Shown here piece by piece: positions 16,470 through 25,517 of a DNA stretch of 57,580 bases (position 1 is its first letter; each line of letters opens with the position of its first letter). This DNA is from CAZUSO01 sp964622775. GTDB lineage: Bacteria > Bacteroidota > Bacteroidia > Chitinophagales > Chitinophagaceae. Position numbers and translations under genes: made by a program. The stretch is from NCBI GenBank assembly GCA_964622775.1, contig CAZUSO010000013.1:1-57580 (forward strand). The letters run 5' to 3'. The notes under the pieces are model-generated. The model was not told where the DNA came from and ran no database searches. It saw only the letters and a list, made by a program, of their open reading frames with translations.

Positions 16470-16673
16470 TTATTGCTGAGCCGATGTAGCCTTAGCAGCT
16501 TTTTTGGCTTTCGCAGCATGATGCTTTTGCGCTTTTTTTGCTTTCGCGGACTTTTCTGCTTTCGCAGCTTTCTCTGTTTTTACGGTTTTTTTAGCAGTAG
16601 TTGTGTTTTGGGCAAATGCTGCTCCTGATGCCATAAAGGCCAATGCTAAAAGCATTGTGGCAATTTTTTTCAT
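16470..16673 (-). CDS. Small secreted Lys/Ala-rich protein, 67 aa
   Basis: Residues 1-21 are a clear signal peptide (MKKIATMLLALAFMASGAAFA). The mature part is almost entirely Lys, Ala, Glu and Thr with one HH, in AKKAxKA-type repeats, so it is strongly basic and probably disordered or helical. Similar small exported proteins are common in Bacteroidota without known function; histone-H1-like or acid-shock-like behaviour is only an analogy. It is monocistronic with a strong terminator. Confidence 0.75.
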   Translation of the reverse strand: MKKIATMLLALAFMASGAAFAQNTTTAKKTVKTEKAAKAEKSAKAKKAQKHHAAKAKKAAKATSAQQ

Positions 16674-16878
16674 TGTCTTTAAAAATTTATTGTTTTAAAT
16701 GAAATATAAAGTTACATGCCACAAATACCCTTCTCCAAATTTGTATCGTTAAGTGTTCGCAATTTTAAGATCTCTTGGCTTCGGGTTAAAGGTCAGTGAA
16801 TGGAAACTTTCAAAATGTGCTTACTGATAGCAATTGCGTGCGTGTGGAAAGCAGTAAATCACGTATAGTGTTTTTTTG

Positions 16879-16886
16879 TAGCTTTG
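16879..16886 (+). promoter_or_regulatory. -7 box for panD
   Basis: TAGCTTTG matches TAnnTTTG and lies 24 nt before the panD ATG. A matching -33 element is not evident. Confidence 0.5.
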
Positions 16887-16910
16887 CCACTTGAATTTTA
16901 AAGCAGAACA

Positions 16911-17255
16911 ATGCAGATTGAAGTATTGAAGTCGAAACTGCACCGGGTAACCATTACGCAGGCTGATCTGAATTATATCGGCAGTGTTACGATTGACGAG
17001 GATTTGATGGACGCAGCCAATTTTATCGAGCACGAAAAAGTGCAGATCGTTAACGTAAATAACGGAGAACGCATTGAAACCTATATCATCAAAGGGCCGC
17101 GGGGAACCGGAACTATTTGCCTGAACGGCCCGGCCGCAAGAAGAGCGCAGGTGGGTGATGTGGTCATTATCATATCGTACGCCCGCATGGATTTTGAAGC
17201 GGCAAAAATATATCAACCGGTCGTTATCTTTCCAAAAGAGAACAACAGGCTGTAA
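16911..17255 (+). CDS. panD: Aspartate 1-decarboxylase
   Basis: It makes beta-alanine from L-aspartate for pantothenate and coenzyme A synthesis, in the cytoplasm. The 114-residue length is typical. The Gly-Ser self-cleavage site is present at residues 24-25 (NYIGSVTID), which yields the pyruvoyl group on the new N-terminus. The conserved RGTGTICLNGPAARRAQVGDVVIIISYA block, with Asn and the GPAA loop, is intact. It begins a plus-strand run with a flippase-like gene and rfaE2, 46 nt apart from the former; shared function is not obvious. Confidence 0.97.
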   Translation: MQIEVLKSKLHRVTITQADLNYIGSVTIDEDLMDAANFIEHEKVQIVNVNNGERIETYIIKGPRGTGTICLNGPAARRAQVGDVVIIISYARMDFEAAKIYQPVVIFPKENNRL

Positions 17256-17301
17256 TTCATTTCACACCTTTAAATAATTGCCTGTCGGCGTTGTTGCTTC
17301 C

Positions 17302-18300
17302 ATGAACAAAGTCCGGAGTTCCACCATTATTCAAGTTGTAATCTTCCTCGGGATTGGTGTCGGGCTGATTATCTGGCAATATCGCGCTATGGATCCGGAG
17401 CAGCGTGCCGCCATGATTGCCGCTATTCAACATATCCGGATCATCTATTTTCTTCCTGCACTACTGGTGGGTTTTTTGTCGCATTACTTCCGCGCACTTC
17501 GCTGGAAGCTGCTCCTGCAACCGCTTCACATTTACCCGACCACTACGAACAGCCTGTTTGCCGTTTTGATCGGTTATCTGGTGAATACCCTGATTCCGCG
17601 AATGGGCGAAGTGGCAAAATGCACAGTTCTGGCAAAATATGAAAAGGTTCCTGCGGATAAGATGGTGGGCACTATCCTTGCCGAACGCGCTTTTGATATG
17701 GTTTGCCTGATGATCATCTTTGTAATTGCGCTGAGTGCTCAACATACAATCATCAGCCCTTTTGCCCGGGCATTGTACCATAATACTTTTTTTGACGCTT
17801 CCGGAAACTTTATCTGGATGCGGATTATTGGGGTGCTGCTTGTTTGTGCAGCAGGACTGGCAGCGTTTATTTTTATTTATAAAAAAATAAAAAACACCCG
17901 GGCCGGAAATATAATCAGCCGCATTGGGGCAGGGCTGAAGGCCATATTGCAGGTACGGCAAAAAGTGCTCTTCTTAGTCTATACCCTGCTCATTTGGAGC
18001 ATGTACACCATAATGGCTATTCTGGGATTTTATATGCTGCCGGATATGACTCAGCTTCCCTGGCTGGCGGGCTTATCCATCATTGCTTTCGGGAGCATCG
18101 CCATGATTATCACGCCGGGCGGACTGGGCGCTTATCCGCCGGTGGTAGCATCCATCCTGCTGCTGTATGGCATCGCTCATCCTTTAGGTATTGCATACGG
18201 CTGGGTGAACTGGAGCGTTCAAACGCTGGTCGTTTTATTGTTAGGCATAATTTCTTTAGTATTTTTACCTGTTTATAACCGGAAACGTCATGTATCATAA
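17302..18300 (+). CDS. Flippase-like / lysylphosphatidylglycerol synthase TM-domain protein, 332 aa
   Basis: About eight membrane helices in the arrangement of the AglD/MprF N-terminal flippase-like family (UPF0104): FLGIGVGLIIWQYR, IYFLPALLVGFLSHYFRALRWKLLL, an NTLIPRMGEVAKCTVLAKYE block containing the conserved Arg-Xaa-Gly-Glu, and the late GGLGAYPPVVASILL. It probably moves or handles a lipid across the inner membrane; the substrate is unknown. I chose ATG 17302 over an in-frame TTG at 17278. Its last 11 bases overlap the start of rfaE2, so translation of the two is coupled, which fits an envelope-related role. Confidence 0.85.
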   Translation: MNKVRSSTIIQVVIFLGIGVGLIIWQYRAMDPEQRAAMIAAIQHIRIIYFLPALLVGFLSHYFRALRWKLLLQPLHIYPTTTNSLFAVLIGYLVNTLIPRMGEVAKCTVLAKYEKVPADKMVGTILAERAFDMVCLMIIFVIALSAQHTIISPFARALYHNTFFDASGNFIWMRIIGVLLVCAAGLAAFIFIYKKIKNTRAGNIISRIGAGLKAILQVRQKVLFLVYTLLIWSMYTIMAILGFYMLPDMTQLPWLAGLSIIAFGSIAMIITPGGLGAYPPVVASILLLYGIAHPLGIAYGWVNWSVQTLVVLLLGIISLVFLPVYNRKRHVS

Positions 18301-18778
18301 AAGAGCATCCATACTGCAAAAAATAACCACAGAAACGGAACTGAAGCATCTGGCAGCAGGATGGCGCGTAAAAGGCACAACAATAGTGTTTACCAATGGT
18401 TGCTTTGACCTGCTGCACCGCGGCCATATTTCCCTCCTCCTGCAAGCCGCGGAACTGGGAAACAAATTAGTGGTTGCTATTAATACCGATGCGTCCGTAA
18501 AAAAACTGAAAGGGCCCAATCGCCCGGTCAATAATGAAATGGACCGGGCCTTTGCACTGGCTGCTATGGCTTATGTAGATGCGGTCATTCTTTTTGACCA
18601 GGATACGCCACTCGACCTCATAAAAATGTTAGCGCCGGATATATTGGTTAAAGGTGGCGACTACAATATATCTTCCATTGTTGGCGCCCCCGAAGTGCAG
18701 GCGTACGGAGGAAAAGTAGCCATTATTCCCCTGGAAGAAGGTTATTCTACCACCCGGATTTTATCGGGACTTTCCTGA
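18290..18778 (+). CDS. rfaE2: D-glycero-beta-D-manno-heptose 1-phosphate adenylyltransferase
   Basis: This is the adenylyltransferase half of HldE as a separate protein, 162 residues. It activates heptose 1-phosphate to ADP-heptose for lipopolysaccharide core synthesis. The nucleotidyltransferase signature FTNGCFDLLHRGHISLL (HxGH) is at residues ~34-50, and the later YSTTRIL corresponds to the (I/V)STTxI motif. The gene overlaps the flippase-like gene by 11 nt. The kinase domain is not in this window. Confidence 0.94.
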   Translation: MYHKRASILQKITTETELKHLAAGWRVKGTTIVFTNGCFDLLHRGHISLLLQAAELGNKLVVAINTDASVKKLKGPNRPVNNEMDRAFALAAMAYVDAVILFDQDTPLDLIKMLAPDILVKGGDYNISSIVGAPEVQAYGGKVAIIPLEEGYSTTRILSGLS

Positions 18779-18784
18779 AAGTTT

Positions 18785-19735
18785 TTACTGAGGAATGATC
18801 AGGGTGTCATAGGTAACGGCATAAGCCTGCCAGACACCTAAAGCACCGTTGCTGATATTGCTGCTTACTTCTACCGGTGATGCAAAAGGATTACCTGTAG
18901 AGCCATAAGAAAACTCCAGGGTGCGCCAGAAATCATAAACCTGATCATCTATTGCGCACCATTTTACCACAACCGTATCGCCTTTATAAAAATACCCGTA
19001 GGTCTTCCGGTCTAAGGAATCCATCTTATTGAAACCGGCGGATAACTGTATCTGAACGGATGTGCCGTTCACGATTTCATCATCATAAACAGAATAAACG
19101 GGCGGAAGAAAGGCGGCTCCGTTGGTGCTCGTAAAATACCGGGCCTTATTTCCCGGTTCAGGTGGATCGGTATATTGTGCATAAAGCAACATAGAATTGG
19201 GGTAATCTTCCGGTATTTCTTCCGGCGGCGGCGGCATCGCCCATATTGAATCTAAAGGAAGATACGGGGGAAGATAGGTAGATGATTCATACGTTTTGCC
19301 GTCATAAACTATCTTTAAAGCATAGGTCTTACCGGGTTCACCGCGAAAATTAAATGCGGAAGGATTGGCGGTATCCACGGAATAAACATAAAAGGTAACA
19401 CTGTCGAACATCACGGGATATTCCTTTAGCGTAACCGTTCGGGTTCCATCCGAAACGGTTATAACCGCCTCATGCAGGAAGGTGCCGGACAGGGTTTGCA
19501 AATCAATATTGGAGAAAAAGCCAATGCTTTTCGAGAACCGTATTACCGGCGGCAAGCCGGATTCAATGGTACCTTCCACCACTACTTTTTCCGCGCCGTC
19601 TCCTAAATTAAAATCGACGTTTTTCTCGCAGGAAATCAGGCAGGCGCCGGTAGTTATTAACGCGGCTAATGCCCATAGCTTTCCGGTAATTTTCCTGGCC
19701 GGACGGCCGGTTATTTTTTCAGTTGAACGCTTCAT
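18785..19735 (-). CDS. DUF4249 lipoprotein, 316 aa
   Basis: After a basic N-terminus, LWALAALITTGACLISC forms a lipoprotein signal with the lipid-bearing Cys near residue 36. The body has the DUF4249 pattern: VVVEGTIESGLPPVIRFSKSIGFF, then VTVSDG, YALKIVYDGKTYESSTYLP and YFTSTNGAAF. Members usually sit beside TonB receptors, but none is adjacent here. The start overlaps the rlmB stop by one base (TAATG), so the pair is translationally coupled. It ends only six bases from the convergent rfaE2 stop. Function unknown. Confidence 0.85.
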   Translation of the reverse strand: MKRSTEKITGRPARKITGKLWALAALITTGACLISCEKNVDFNLGDGAEKVVVEGTIESGLPPVIRFSKSIGFFSNIDLQTLSGTFLHEAVITVSDGTRTVTLKEYPVMFDSVTFYVYSVDTANPSAFNFRGEPGKTYALKIVYDGKTYESSTYLPPYLPLDSIWAMPPPPEEIPEDYPNSMLLYAQYTDPPEPGNKARYFTSTNGAAFLPPVYSVYDDEIVNGTSVQIQLSAGFNKMDSLDRKTYGYFYKGDTVVVKWCAIDDQVYDFWRTLEFSYGSTGNPFASPVEVSSNISNGALGVWQAYAVTYDTLIIPQ

Positions 19736-20517
19736 TATTTTGAATTATTATTTCGTTGCCGGTTAACTTCATACAAGACGATGCCAGCCGCTACGGCCAC
19801 ATTCAGGGAGTCAAAATTACCGGCCATCGGGATGCGCGCCAAATGATCCGCATGCTTTAGCACAAAATTACTTACCCCTTTATCCTCCGCACCCAAAATG
19901 ATGGCTGAAGGGAGCGTCAGATCGGCATCATGAATCATCGTTTCCGTTTGCAGCGCGGTTGCCACGGTAGTAATTCCGTTGAGTTTTAAGATATCCACGG
20001 CCTGCTCCACCGAAGCTACACGGCAAACCGGAAGGGTTTCCAGCGCTCCGGCTGACGTCTTTACCGCTTCTTCGGTAATGGCCGCACTATTGGATACCGG
20101 CGTTACTAATGCATGTGCGCCATAGCAGTGGGCGGACCGGGCAATAGCGCCCATATTCCGGGTGTCGGTAATGCCGTCCAGCACAATAATCAGGGGAGTT
20201 GCTCCACTTTCAACCACCAGACTGATCACATCCTGCAAAGACTGGTAAGCAATCAGGCCGGCAATGGCCACCACACCCTGGTGGTTGGATTGCGTAAAGC
20301 GATCCAGCTTTTCAGCAGGCACTAAGCTCAGTGCGATATTCAGCTCTTTAGCTTTTAGCTTAATGCTATTGATTTCCTCGCCGCCGGCAGATTGCAAAAT
20401 GAATATTTTCTCAATAGCCCGTCCTCCGTCCAAAGCTTCTACCATCGGCTTTCGGCCAATGATCAGGCGGCTTCTGGGTATTGCGGGACGACTGTGCTTG
20501 TATGTATTTTGTCTCAA
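19735..20517 (-). CDS. rlmB: 23S rRNA (guanosine-2'-O-)-methyltransferase RlmB / TrmH family
   Basis: A SPOUT methyltransferase of 260 residues. The N-terminal substrate-binding domain starts near IIGRKPMVEALDGG, and the knotted domain carries the three motifs: LDGITDTRNMGAIARSAHCYGAHALV, IILGAEDKGVS, and IPMAGNFDSLNVAVAAGIVLYE. It would methylate a guanosine 2'-OH in 23S rRNA using SAM. RlmB is the closest family by overall layout, but TrmH-family members are hard to tell apart by eye. Its stop overlaps the DUF4249 start. Confidence 0.9.
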   Translation of the reverse strand: MRQNTYKHSRPAIPRSRLIIGRKPMVEALDGGRAIEKIFILQSAGGEEINSIKLKAKELNIALSLVPAEKLDRFTQSNHQGVVAIAGLIAYQSLQDVISLVVESGATPLIIVLDGITDTRNMGAIARSAHCYGAHALVTPVSNSAAITEEAVKTSAGALETLPVCRVASVEQAVDILKLNGITTVATALQTETMIHDADLTLPSAIILGAEDKGVSNFVLKHADHLARIPMAGNFDSLNVAVAAGIVLYEVNRQRNNNSK

Positions 20518-20543
20518 AGATTCCGGTTAAAATGGTTGATATT

Positions 20544-21035
20544 TTATAATGTTTTCCCCTGAATGGCCGCCGGGGACCATTGCTTCAAAAATTCCGCCAC
20601 CTTCTCCACACTGTGCCCGTCGGCATCTTCTAAGTAAGCAGAGTTTTGAATATGAATACGATTACCCTGCTCATCCAAAATGACGAAGACCGGGAATCCG
20701 AAACGCTGCGGATAGCCCAGCTCTTTCCATATTGCATCCCCGCTGTTTTTCTTTTCATAATTCACCAAAACAGGGATATAATTCGCCTGCATCAATTGGC
20801 GCAATGTGTCGTTTTTCTCTACAAGATGATGAAACCGGATGCACCAGATGCACCAGTTTCCGCCAATCTGCAGCAGCACATTTTTATGTTCCGACCCTGC
20901 CTGCCGAACTGCCTCTTGAATATCGGCGCGTGCATCGGCAGCAGTATCGTATATATGGCCATATTCCTTTCTTTCCTGGGCAAAGGAAAGAAGACTTCCG
21001 GCCAATAGCGCCAGGGTTAGCAATATGCTTTTCAC
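20544..21035 (-). CDS. Secreted thioredoxin-fold protein, 163 aa
   Basis: A signal peptide (residues 1-20, LLSFAQ) precedes a thioredoxin-like domain: VLLQIGGNWCIWCIRFHHL, with the redox pair Cys62 and Cys65 in C-I-W-C, then PVLVNYEKKN and a cis-proline loop in FGFPVFVILDEQGN. The order matches the DUF255/thioredoxin_7 type found in periplasmic proteins. Probably a periplasmic disulfide oxidoreductase; partner unknown. It lies 26 nt upstream of rlmB on the same strand and may share its transcript. Confidence 0.88.
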   Translation of the reverse strand: MKSILLTLALLAGSLLSFAQERKEYGHIYDTAADARADIQEAVRQAGSEHKNVLLQIGGNWCIWCIRFHHLVEKNDTLRQLMQANYIPVLVNYEKKNSGDAIWKELGYPQRFGFPVFVILDEQGNRIHIQNSAYLEDADGHSVEKVAEFLKQWSPAAIQGKTL

Positions 21036-21500
21036 TTCTTATATTTAAGTTTTTCCGCCGGATGCCCGGACAATCCCGGCGCAGCGGCTTATTCTGAATA
21101 TTAAAATTGCATACAAAGCTATGATTAAATCATCTAAACACATATACTGCGATGCAAAAGCTATTCTAAAAGGGGTACATTCCAAATTGTCGCAGCCATA
21201 GCTGAATTCAAAATGGAAAATTGTTTTGCTTATAGCATGACAGGAGAATGGAGAATGGAGCGTGGAGAATCCAAAATCCAAAATCTAAAATTTTTCACCG
21301 TCCCGCCGTTCATGTTTAGATGCTTACAGCATGACAATGGAGCGTGGAGAATGGACAATTCAAAATCCAAAATTCAAAATTCTCTTGCTGTTCGTTCAGG
21401 ATCGTTTTTGTCATTTACCAAATGCAACAATAAATTAGATCGCCCGGATAACGCGGCATTTTATTTTTGTTGTACTTTTATTCTTTCCCTGATAATTATT
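21036..21500. other. Intergenic region with A-rich and REP-like repeats
   Basis: No gene. The segment 21200-21400 contains tandem-like GGAGAATGGA and CAAAATCCAAAAT words and a REP-like fragment (21308-21337, TTTAGATGCTTACAGCATGACA). An open frame runs through it in phase with mrdA, but it is repeat sequence, not protein. Confidence 0.65.
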
Positions 21501-23570
21501 ATGTCATCGTTCAATCAAAGTCCGCGTACCTGGATAATCCGCATACTGTTTATTGCCTTAGGCTGCATCATTGTGACGCAGCTGTTCTCGCTACAGGTCA
21601 TGGATGATAAATACAAGATTATGGCAAACGATCAGGCTATTTACCGCAAGGTAATTTATCCTGCACGGGGTGTTATTGTAGATCGAAACGGCAAAACGCT
21701 GATGTATAATAATATTACCTATGATTTGGCTGTGGTTCCCAACAAGATTACAGACGAGATGGACACCGCCTTATTTTGTTCCATAATGGATATTACGTCA
21801 CAGGGCTTTGAAAAGACCATTACGCGGGTCATACAGAGAAACGGGCGACAGAAATCAGGGATTTTCCAATCGCAATTAACCCGGGAACAAAATGCAAGGA
21901 TGCAGGAAAATCTATACCTTTTTCCAGGCTTTGAAATGGTGGAGCGGACAACGCGGAGTTACCCGCAACCCATTGGCGCGATGGTCTTCGGCTATATCTC
22001 GGAGATCAGCTCCGGGATGCTCGAAAAAGAAAAGTATGCATCCTATCGTCAGGGCGACTATATAGGCATGACAGGCCTGGAAAATATTTATGAAGATGCC
22101 CTGAGGGGACAACGGGGTGTGCAGTATTTAGTGCGGGATGTGCTCAACCGTCCGCGGGATGCATACAAAGACGGAGCTTTGGACACGCCCGCTGTTGGAG
22201 GTAAAACACTGGAACTTTATTTAGATGCGGACCTGCAGGCCTACGCGGAAGAATTGATGAAAGGAAAAATCGGAAGCGCGGTAGCTATCGATCCTCAGAC
22301 TGGAGGAATTCTGGCTATGGTATCTGCCCCCTCGTACGATCCGAACCTGCTGACCGGTGCTGACCGCAGTAAAAATATCGGTGCGCTTTTTGCCGATCAT
22401 ACTACGCCGATGGTGAACCGGGCCATCCAGGCAGAATACCCTCCAGGCTCAACGTTCAAACCCATGACCGCCTTAATTGGCCTGGATGTGGGTGCCATAA
22501 CGCCGGCATTCGGCTATCCCTGCGGAGGAGGTTATTATGCCTGCGGCCGCCGTATAGGCTGCACCCATACCGGCGGAGGCCATGCCGCCAATCTGCGTGT
22601 AGCACTCGCCAACTCCTGCAACTCCTATTTTTGCCATGTATTCCGGCTCACTGTGGACGACAAGAAAAAGTATAAAAATGTAAAAGCAGGCATACAGGGC
22701 TGGCACGATTACCTGTCCAACTTTGGCCTGGGACATCCTCTGGGCATTGATATCACCGGCGAAAAATCCGGCTTTGTGCCGGACTCCGCTTATTTTAACA
22801 AGCAATATTTCGGACAATGGAATTCCTGCACTATGGTATTCGTAGGCATGGGACAGGGAGAATTGCTGATGACTCCCATGCAAATGGCCAATGTAATGTG
22901 CATTATTGCTAACCGGGGTTATTATTACACTCCGCATTTTGTAAAATCCATTGCTAACAATCATAATGATACCCTGCTGGCAAAATATCATGAGAAGCAC
23001 GAAGTGACGCATATCCCGCCCGATTATTATCAGGCGGTGATTGACGGTATGGAAGATGTGGTCGTTCGCGGCACCGGCCGTGTGGCTCAACTACCCGATG
23101 TAGCGGTATGCGGCAAAACCGGCACCGTGGAGAACTACGCCATTCTTCACGGGAAAAAGGAAAAGTTAGACAACCACTCTGTGTTTGTCTGCTTTGCCCC
23201 GAAAAACAACCCCAAAATAGCCATAGCTGTGGTAGTTCAAAATTCCGGCTACGGCGCTACCTGGGCCGGGCCTGTGGCCAGCCTGATGATGGAAAAATAC
23301 CTGACCGACTCGGTAAAGCGTAAGCCATTGGAGGAAAAAATGGAAAACGCCTATCTCATCAAACCGTATATCCGCGTACTGGATTCGGTGCAACGCGCCA
23401 AAGACCGCTACCGCAATATGTTGCGCTATGCGGACAAAAGAATGCAAGACAGTGTAAAACGTTACCGCGATACGGCTTTAGTCCTTGACATCCTGAAAAC
23501 TTACTATGATGTAAAAATGCCGCCTGCAGCCCACAAACCCGAAGCCATTGAGCTATCTGACGAACAATAA
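21501..23570 (+). CDS. mrdA: Penicillin-binding protein 2
   Basis: The transpeptidase of the rod (elongation) complex, which cross-links peptidoglycan in the periplasm. The start is ATG 21501, giving 690 residues and one membrane helix at ~10-29. A frame extending upstream to 21213 comes from repeats and was not used. The PBP dimerisation domain follows (VIYPARGVIVDRNGKTL). The transpeptidase domain has SxxK (PPGSTFKPM, Ser ~317), SxN (ANSCNSYF, ~372) and KTG (CGKTGTVEN, ~539). The C-terminal 100 residues form an extra charged helical tail (AKDRYRNMLRYADKRMQDS). rodA follows 70 nt downstream, the usual pairing. Confidence 0.95.
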   Translation: MSSFNQSPRTWIIRILFIALGCIIVTQLFSLQVMDDKYKIMANDQAIYRKVIYPARGVIVDRNGKTLMYNNITYDLAVVPNKITDEMDTALFCSIMDITSQGFEKTITRVIQRNGRQKSGIFQSQLTREQNARMQENLYLFPGFEMVERTTRSYPQPIGAMVFGYISEISSGMLEKEKYASYRQGDYIGMTGLENIYEDALRGQRGVQYLVRDVLNRPRDAYKDGALDTPAVGGKTLELYLDADLQAYAEELMKGKIGSAVAIDPQTGGILAMVSAPSYDPNLLTGADRSKNIGALFADHTTPMVNRAIQAEYPPGSTFKPMTALIGLDVGAITPAFGYPCGGGYYACGRRIGCTHTGGGHAANLRVALANSCNSYFCHVFRLTVDDKKKYKNVKAGIQGWHDYLSNFGLGHPLGIDITGEKSGFVPDSAYFNKQYFGQWNSCTMVFVGMGQGELLMTPMQMANVMCIIANRGYYYTPHFVKSIANNHNDTLLAKYHEKHEVTHIPPDYYQAVIDGMEDVVVRGTGRVAQLPDVAVCGKTGTVENYAILHGKKEKLDNHSVFVCFAPKNNPKIAIAVVVQNSGYGATWAGPVASLMMEKYLTDSVKRKPLEEKMENAYLIKPYIRVLDSVQRAKDRYRNMLRYADKRMQDSVKRYRDTALVLDILKTYYDVKMPPAAHKPEAIELSDEQ

Positions 23571-23640
23571 ATAAATGCGGCCTTTCCCCGGAATGATGAT
23601 ATCATTAATTATTTAAAATCCTTTTTGCTTTAATAAAAAC

Positions 23641-24963
23641 ATGTACACCACAACAGCGATTCCCCGGAAATCACTAACATCGCGCATTGACTGGCTCACC
23701 TTTTTGCTTTACCTGATCCTGGTAGCAATCGGGCTGCTGGCGGTGTACTCCTCCGAATACACGAGTATATACGATCCGTTTTTCGACATGAGCAAGAGCC
23801 ACATGAAACAAATGATGTGGCTTGGGGTATCATTATTTATCGGGCTGATTATCATCTTCACGGACAGCAAATTTTTCTTTTCCATTGCATACCTGTCTTA
23901 TGTAATCGGTATTTTTTTACTGCTGATCACCTTTATAGTAGGGTCTGACGTAAAAGGATCGCATAGCTTTATCAAATTCGGTTCGTTCAGTTTTCAGCCG
24001 GGTGAGCTTTGCAAGATATTTACCGCACTGGCTCTGGCACGCTTTTTATCTTCTTCCGAAACCAATTTTACCACCCTGAAAGACCGCCTTATTGCTTCCA
24101 TTATTGTGATGGTTCCCTGTGTTGTCATTATCCTCCAAAGCGAAACGGGACTGGCATTAGTTTATTTTTCTTTTTTCCTTGCCATGTACCGGGAAGGTTT
24201 ACCGAATTTCATTTTAATCCTCGCTATTTCGATCATTGGGCTGGTGCTGGCTACTTTATTGATTGAGCGCATCCCGCTTTTTATCCTGATCACGGCCATT
24301 GCTCTCCTGATATTGTGGATCGCCCGGAGGCATATTCGCCGCAATAAGATTCTGGTAGTGGTGATTGCCGGCGCCTGGCTGATCTCCGTTTTATTTTCAC
24401 AGGTGATAGTGCCTAAGGTATTCACCAAAGTGCTGAAATCCTACCAGGTGGAACGTATCTATTCCATGTTAGGACAGGATGTACCGATTGAATACCGGAG
24501 AGACGGCGAGCTTCCCAAACAGGATGCCGACTATAATGTGCGCCAGTCGAAGATCGCCATAGGATCGGGCGGGCTACTCGGCAAGGGTTTTATGAACGGC
24601 ACGCAAACCAAGTATTCCTTTGTTCCCGAGCAGCATACGGACTTTGTGTTTTGCGGTATCGGCGAACAGTTCGGTTTTGCCGGGAGCGCGGCGCTGGTAC
24701 TGCTCTATACGCTTTTGCTGCTGCGCATTGTTTATCTTGCAGAACGGCAACGTTCCGTATTCAGCCGGGTGTATGCCTATTGTGTCGGATCCGTATTGTT
24801 TTTTCACTTTGCCGTCAACCTGTGCATGACTATGGGGCTGGCCCCCGTAATCGGCATTACGTTGCCCTTATTGAGCTATGGCGGCACTTCGCTGGTATCG
24901 TTCAGCATCTTAATCTTCATCTTGCTGCGCCTTGATGCCGACCGGCAGGTGATGATACGATAA
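23641..24963 (+). CDS. rodA: Rod-shape peptidoglycan glycosyltransferase RodA (SEDS)
   Basis: SEDS-family polymerase of lipid II into glycan strands, partner of the adjacent PBP2. At 440 residues it has about ten membrane helices. Recognisable blocks are FQPGELCKIFTALALARFL, GSGGLLGKGFMNGTQTKYSFVPEQHTDFVF and, near the end, LPLLSYGGTSLVSFSILIFILLRLD. The region between the middle helices is longer than in E. coli RodA, as is usual in Bacteroidota. Probably cotranscribed with mrdA. Confidence 0.96.
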   Translation: MYTTTAIPRKSLTSRIDWLTFLLYLILVAIGLLAVYSSEYTSIYDPFFDMSKSHMKQMMWLGVSLFIGLIIIFTDSKFFFSIAYLSYVIGIFLLLITFIVGSDVKGSHSFIKFGSFSFQPGELCKIFTALALARFLSSSETNFTTLKDRLIASIIVMVPCVVIILQSETGLALVYFSFFLAMYREGLPNFILILAISIIGLVLATLLIERIPLFILITAIALLILWIARRHIRRNKILVVVIAGAWLISVLFSQVIVPKVFTKVLKSYQVERIYSMLGQDVPIEYRRDGELPKQDADYNVRQSKIAIGSGGLLGKGFMNGTQTKYSFVPEQHTDFVFCGIGEQFGFAGSAALVLLYTLLLLRIVYLAERQRSVFSRVYAYCVGSVLFFHFAVNLCMTMGLAPVIGITLPLLSYGGTSLVSFSILIFILLRLDADRQVMIR

Positions 24964-25122
24964 ACAACTGCTGGTAATTACGTTCGGGATAGAAAACAGC
25001 ATCGCCCACAAAGAAATGAGCACAATTACTGTTGGGCAGCCTGCAATGCGAAATAATCGTAATGCCTGTAGAATCTATCCGGGATACCCCGTCTGTTCCT
25101 AATAAGCGGGAATGATACCGGT

Positions 25123-25491
25123 TTATTTTTTCTGCATATCTTCCTTCACCTCTTTGGCAGCATGTTCCACGCCTTCGGCAGCTTTTCCAACGCCCTCCTT
25201 CACCTTCTCTTTGGCATCGCCAACGGCGTCTTTTGCTTCAATCGTAGCTTTTTGCAGGCCCGCCTTTGCGTTTTGCATGGCCTGATCCGCTGCCTGCCGG
25301 GTGTCTTCCTTCGCCTCGGTGACGGCAGCTTCCGAATGTTCAATTGCGGTATCTAATTGCTGACCGGGGGTCATTTCTTCCGTGGATAGGACAGTGTCCG
25401 AATCATCTGACCCGGTGGAGGTATTGTTACCGCAGGATACGGCCAGCATCAGGCTGAAAGCCGTTAGGGGAAGCATTATCTTTTTCATCAT
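25123..25491 (-). CDS. Lipoprotein with amphipathic Lys/Ala/Glu helix, 122 aa
   Basis: A lipoprotein signal ending LMLAVSC places the lipidated Cys near residue 20. The rest is low-complexity: a Ser/Thr/Asp-rich linker, then a long run of 11-residue-like helical repeats (AKEDTRQAADQAMQNAKAG ... KEKVKEGVGKAAEGVEHAA) like those in YtxH, LEA or apolipoprotein-type proteins. It likely lies on the envelope as an amphipathic helix, perhaps stress related. It sits 26 nt after the gmk stop and may be the last gene of that unit. Confidence 0.75.
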   Translation of the reverse strand: MMKKIMLPLTAFSLMLAVSCGNNTSTGSDDSDTVLSTEEMTPGQQLDTAIEHSEAAVTEAKEDTRQAADQAMQNAKAGLQKATIEAKDAVGDAKEKVKEGVGKAAEGVEHAAKEVKEDMQKK

Positions 25492-25517
25492 TATACTATT
25501 TTAAAAGGTATATAAAT

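Noticed and set aside
24964..25122. Possible tRNA or small RNA in the gap after rodA
   Set aside because: No cloverleaf arms or T-loop sequence could be found.
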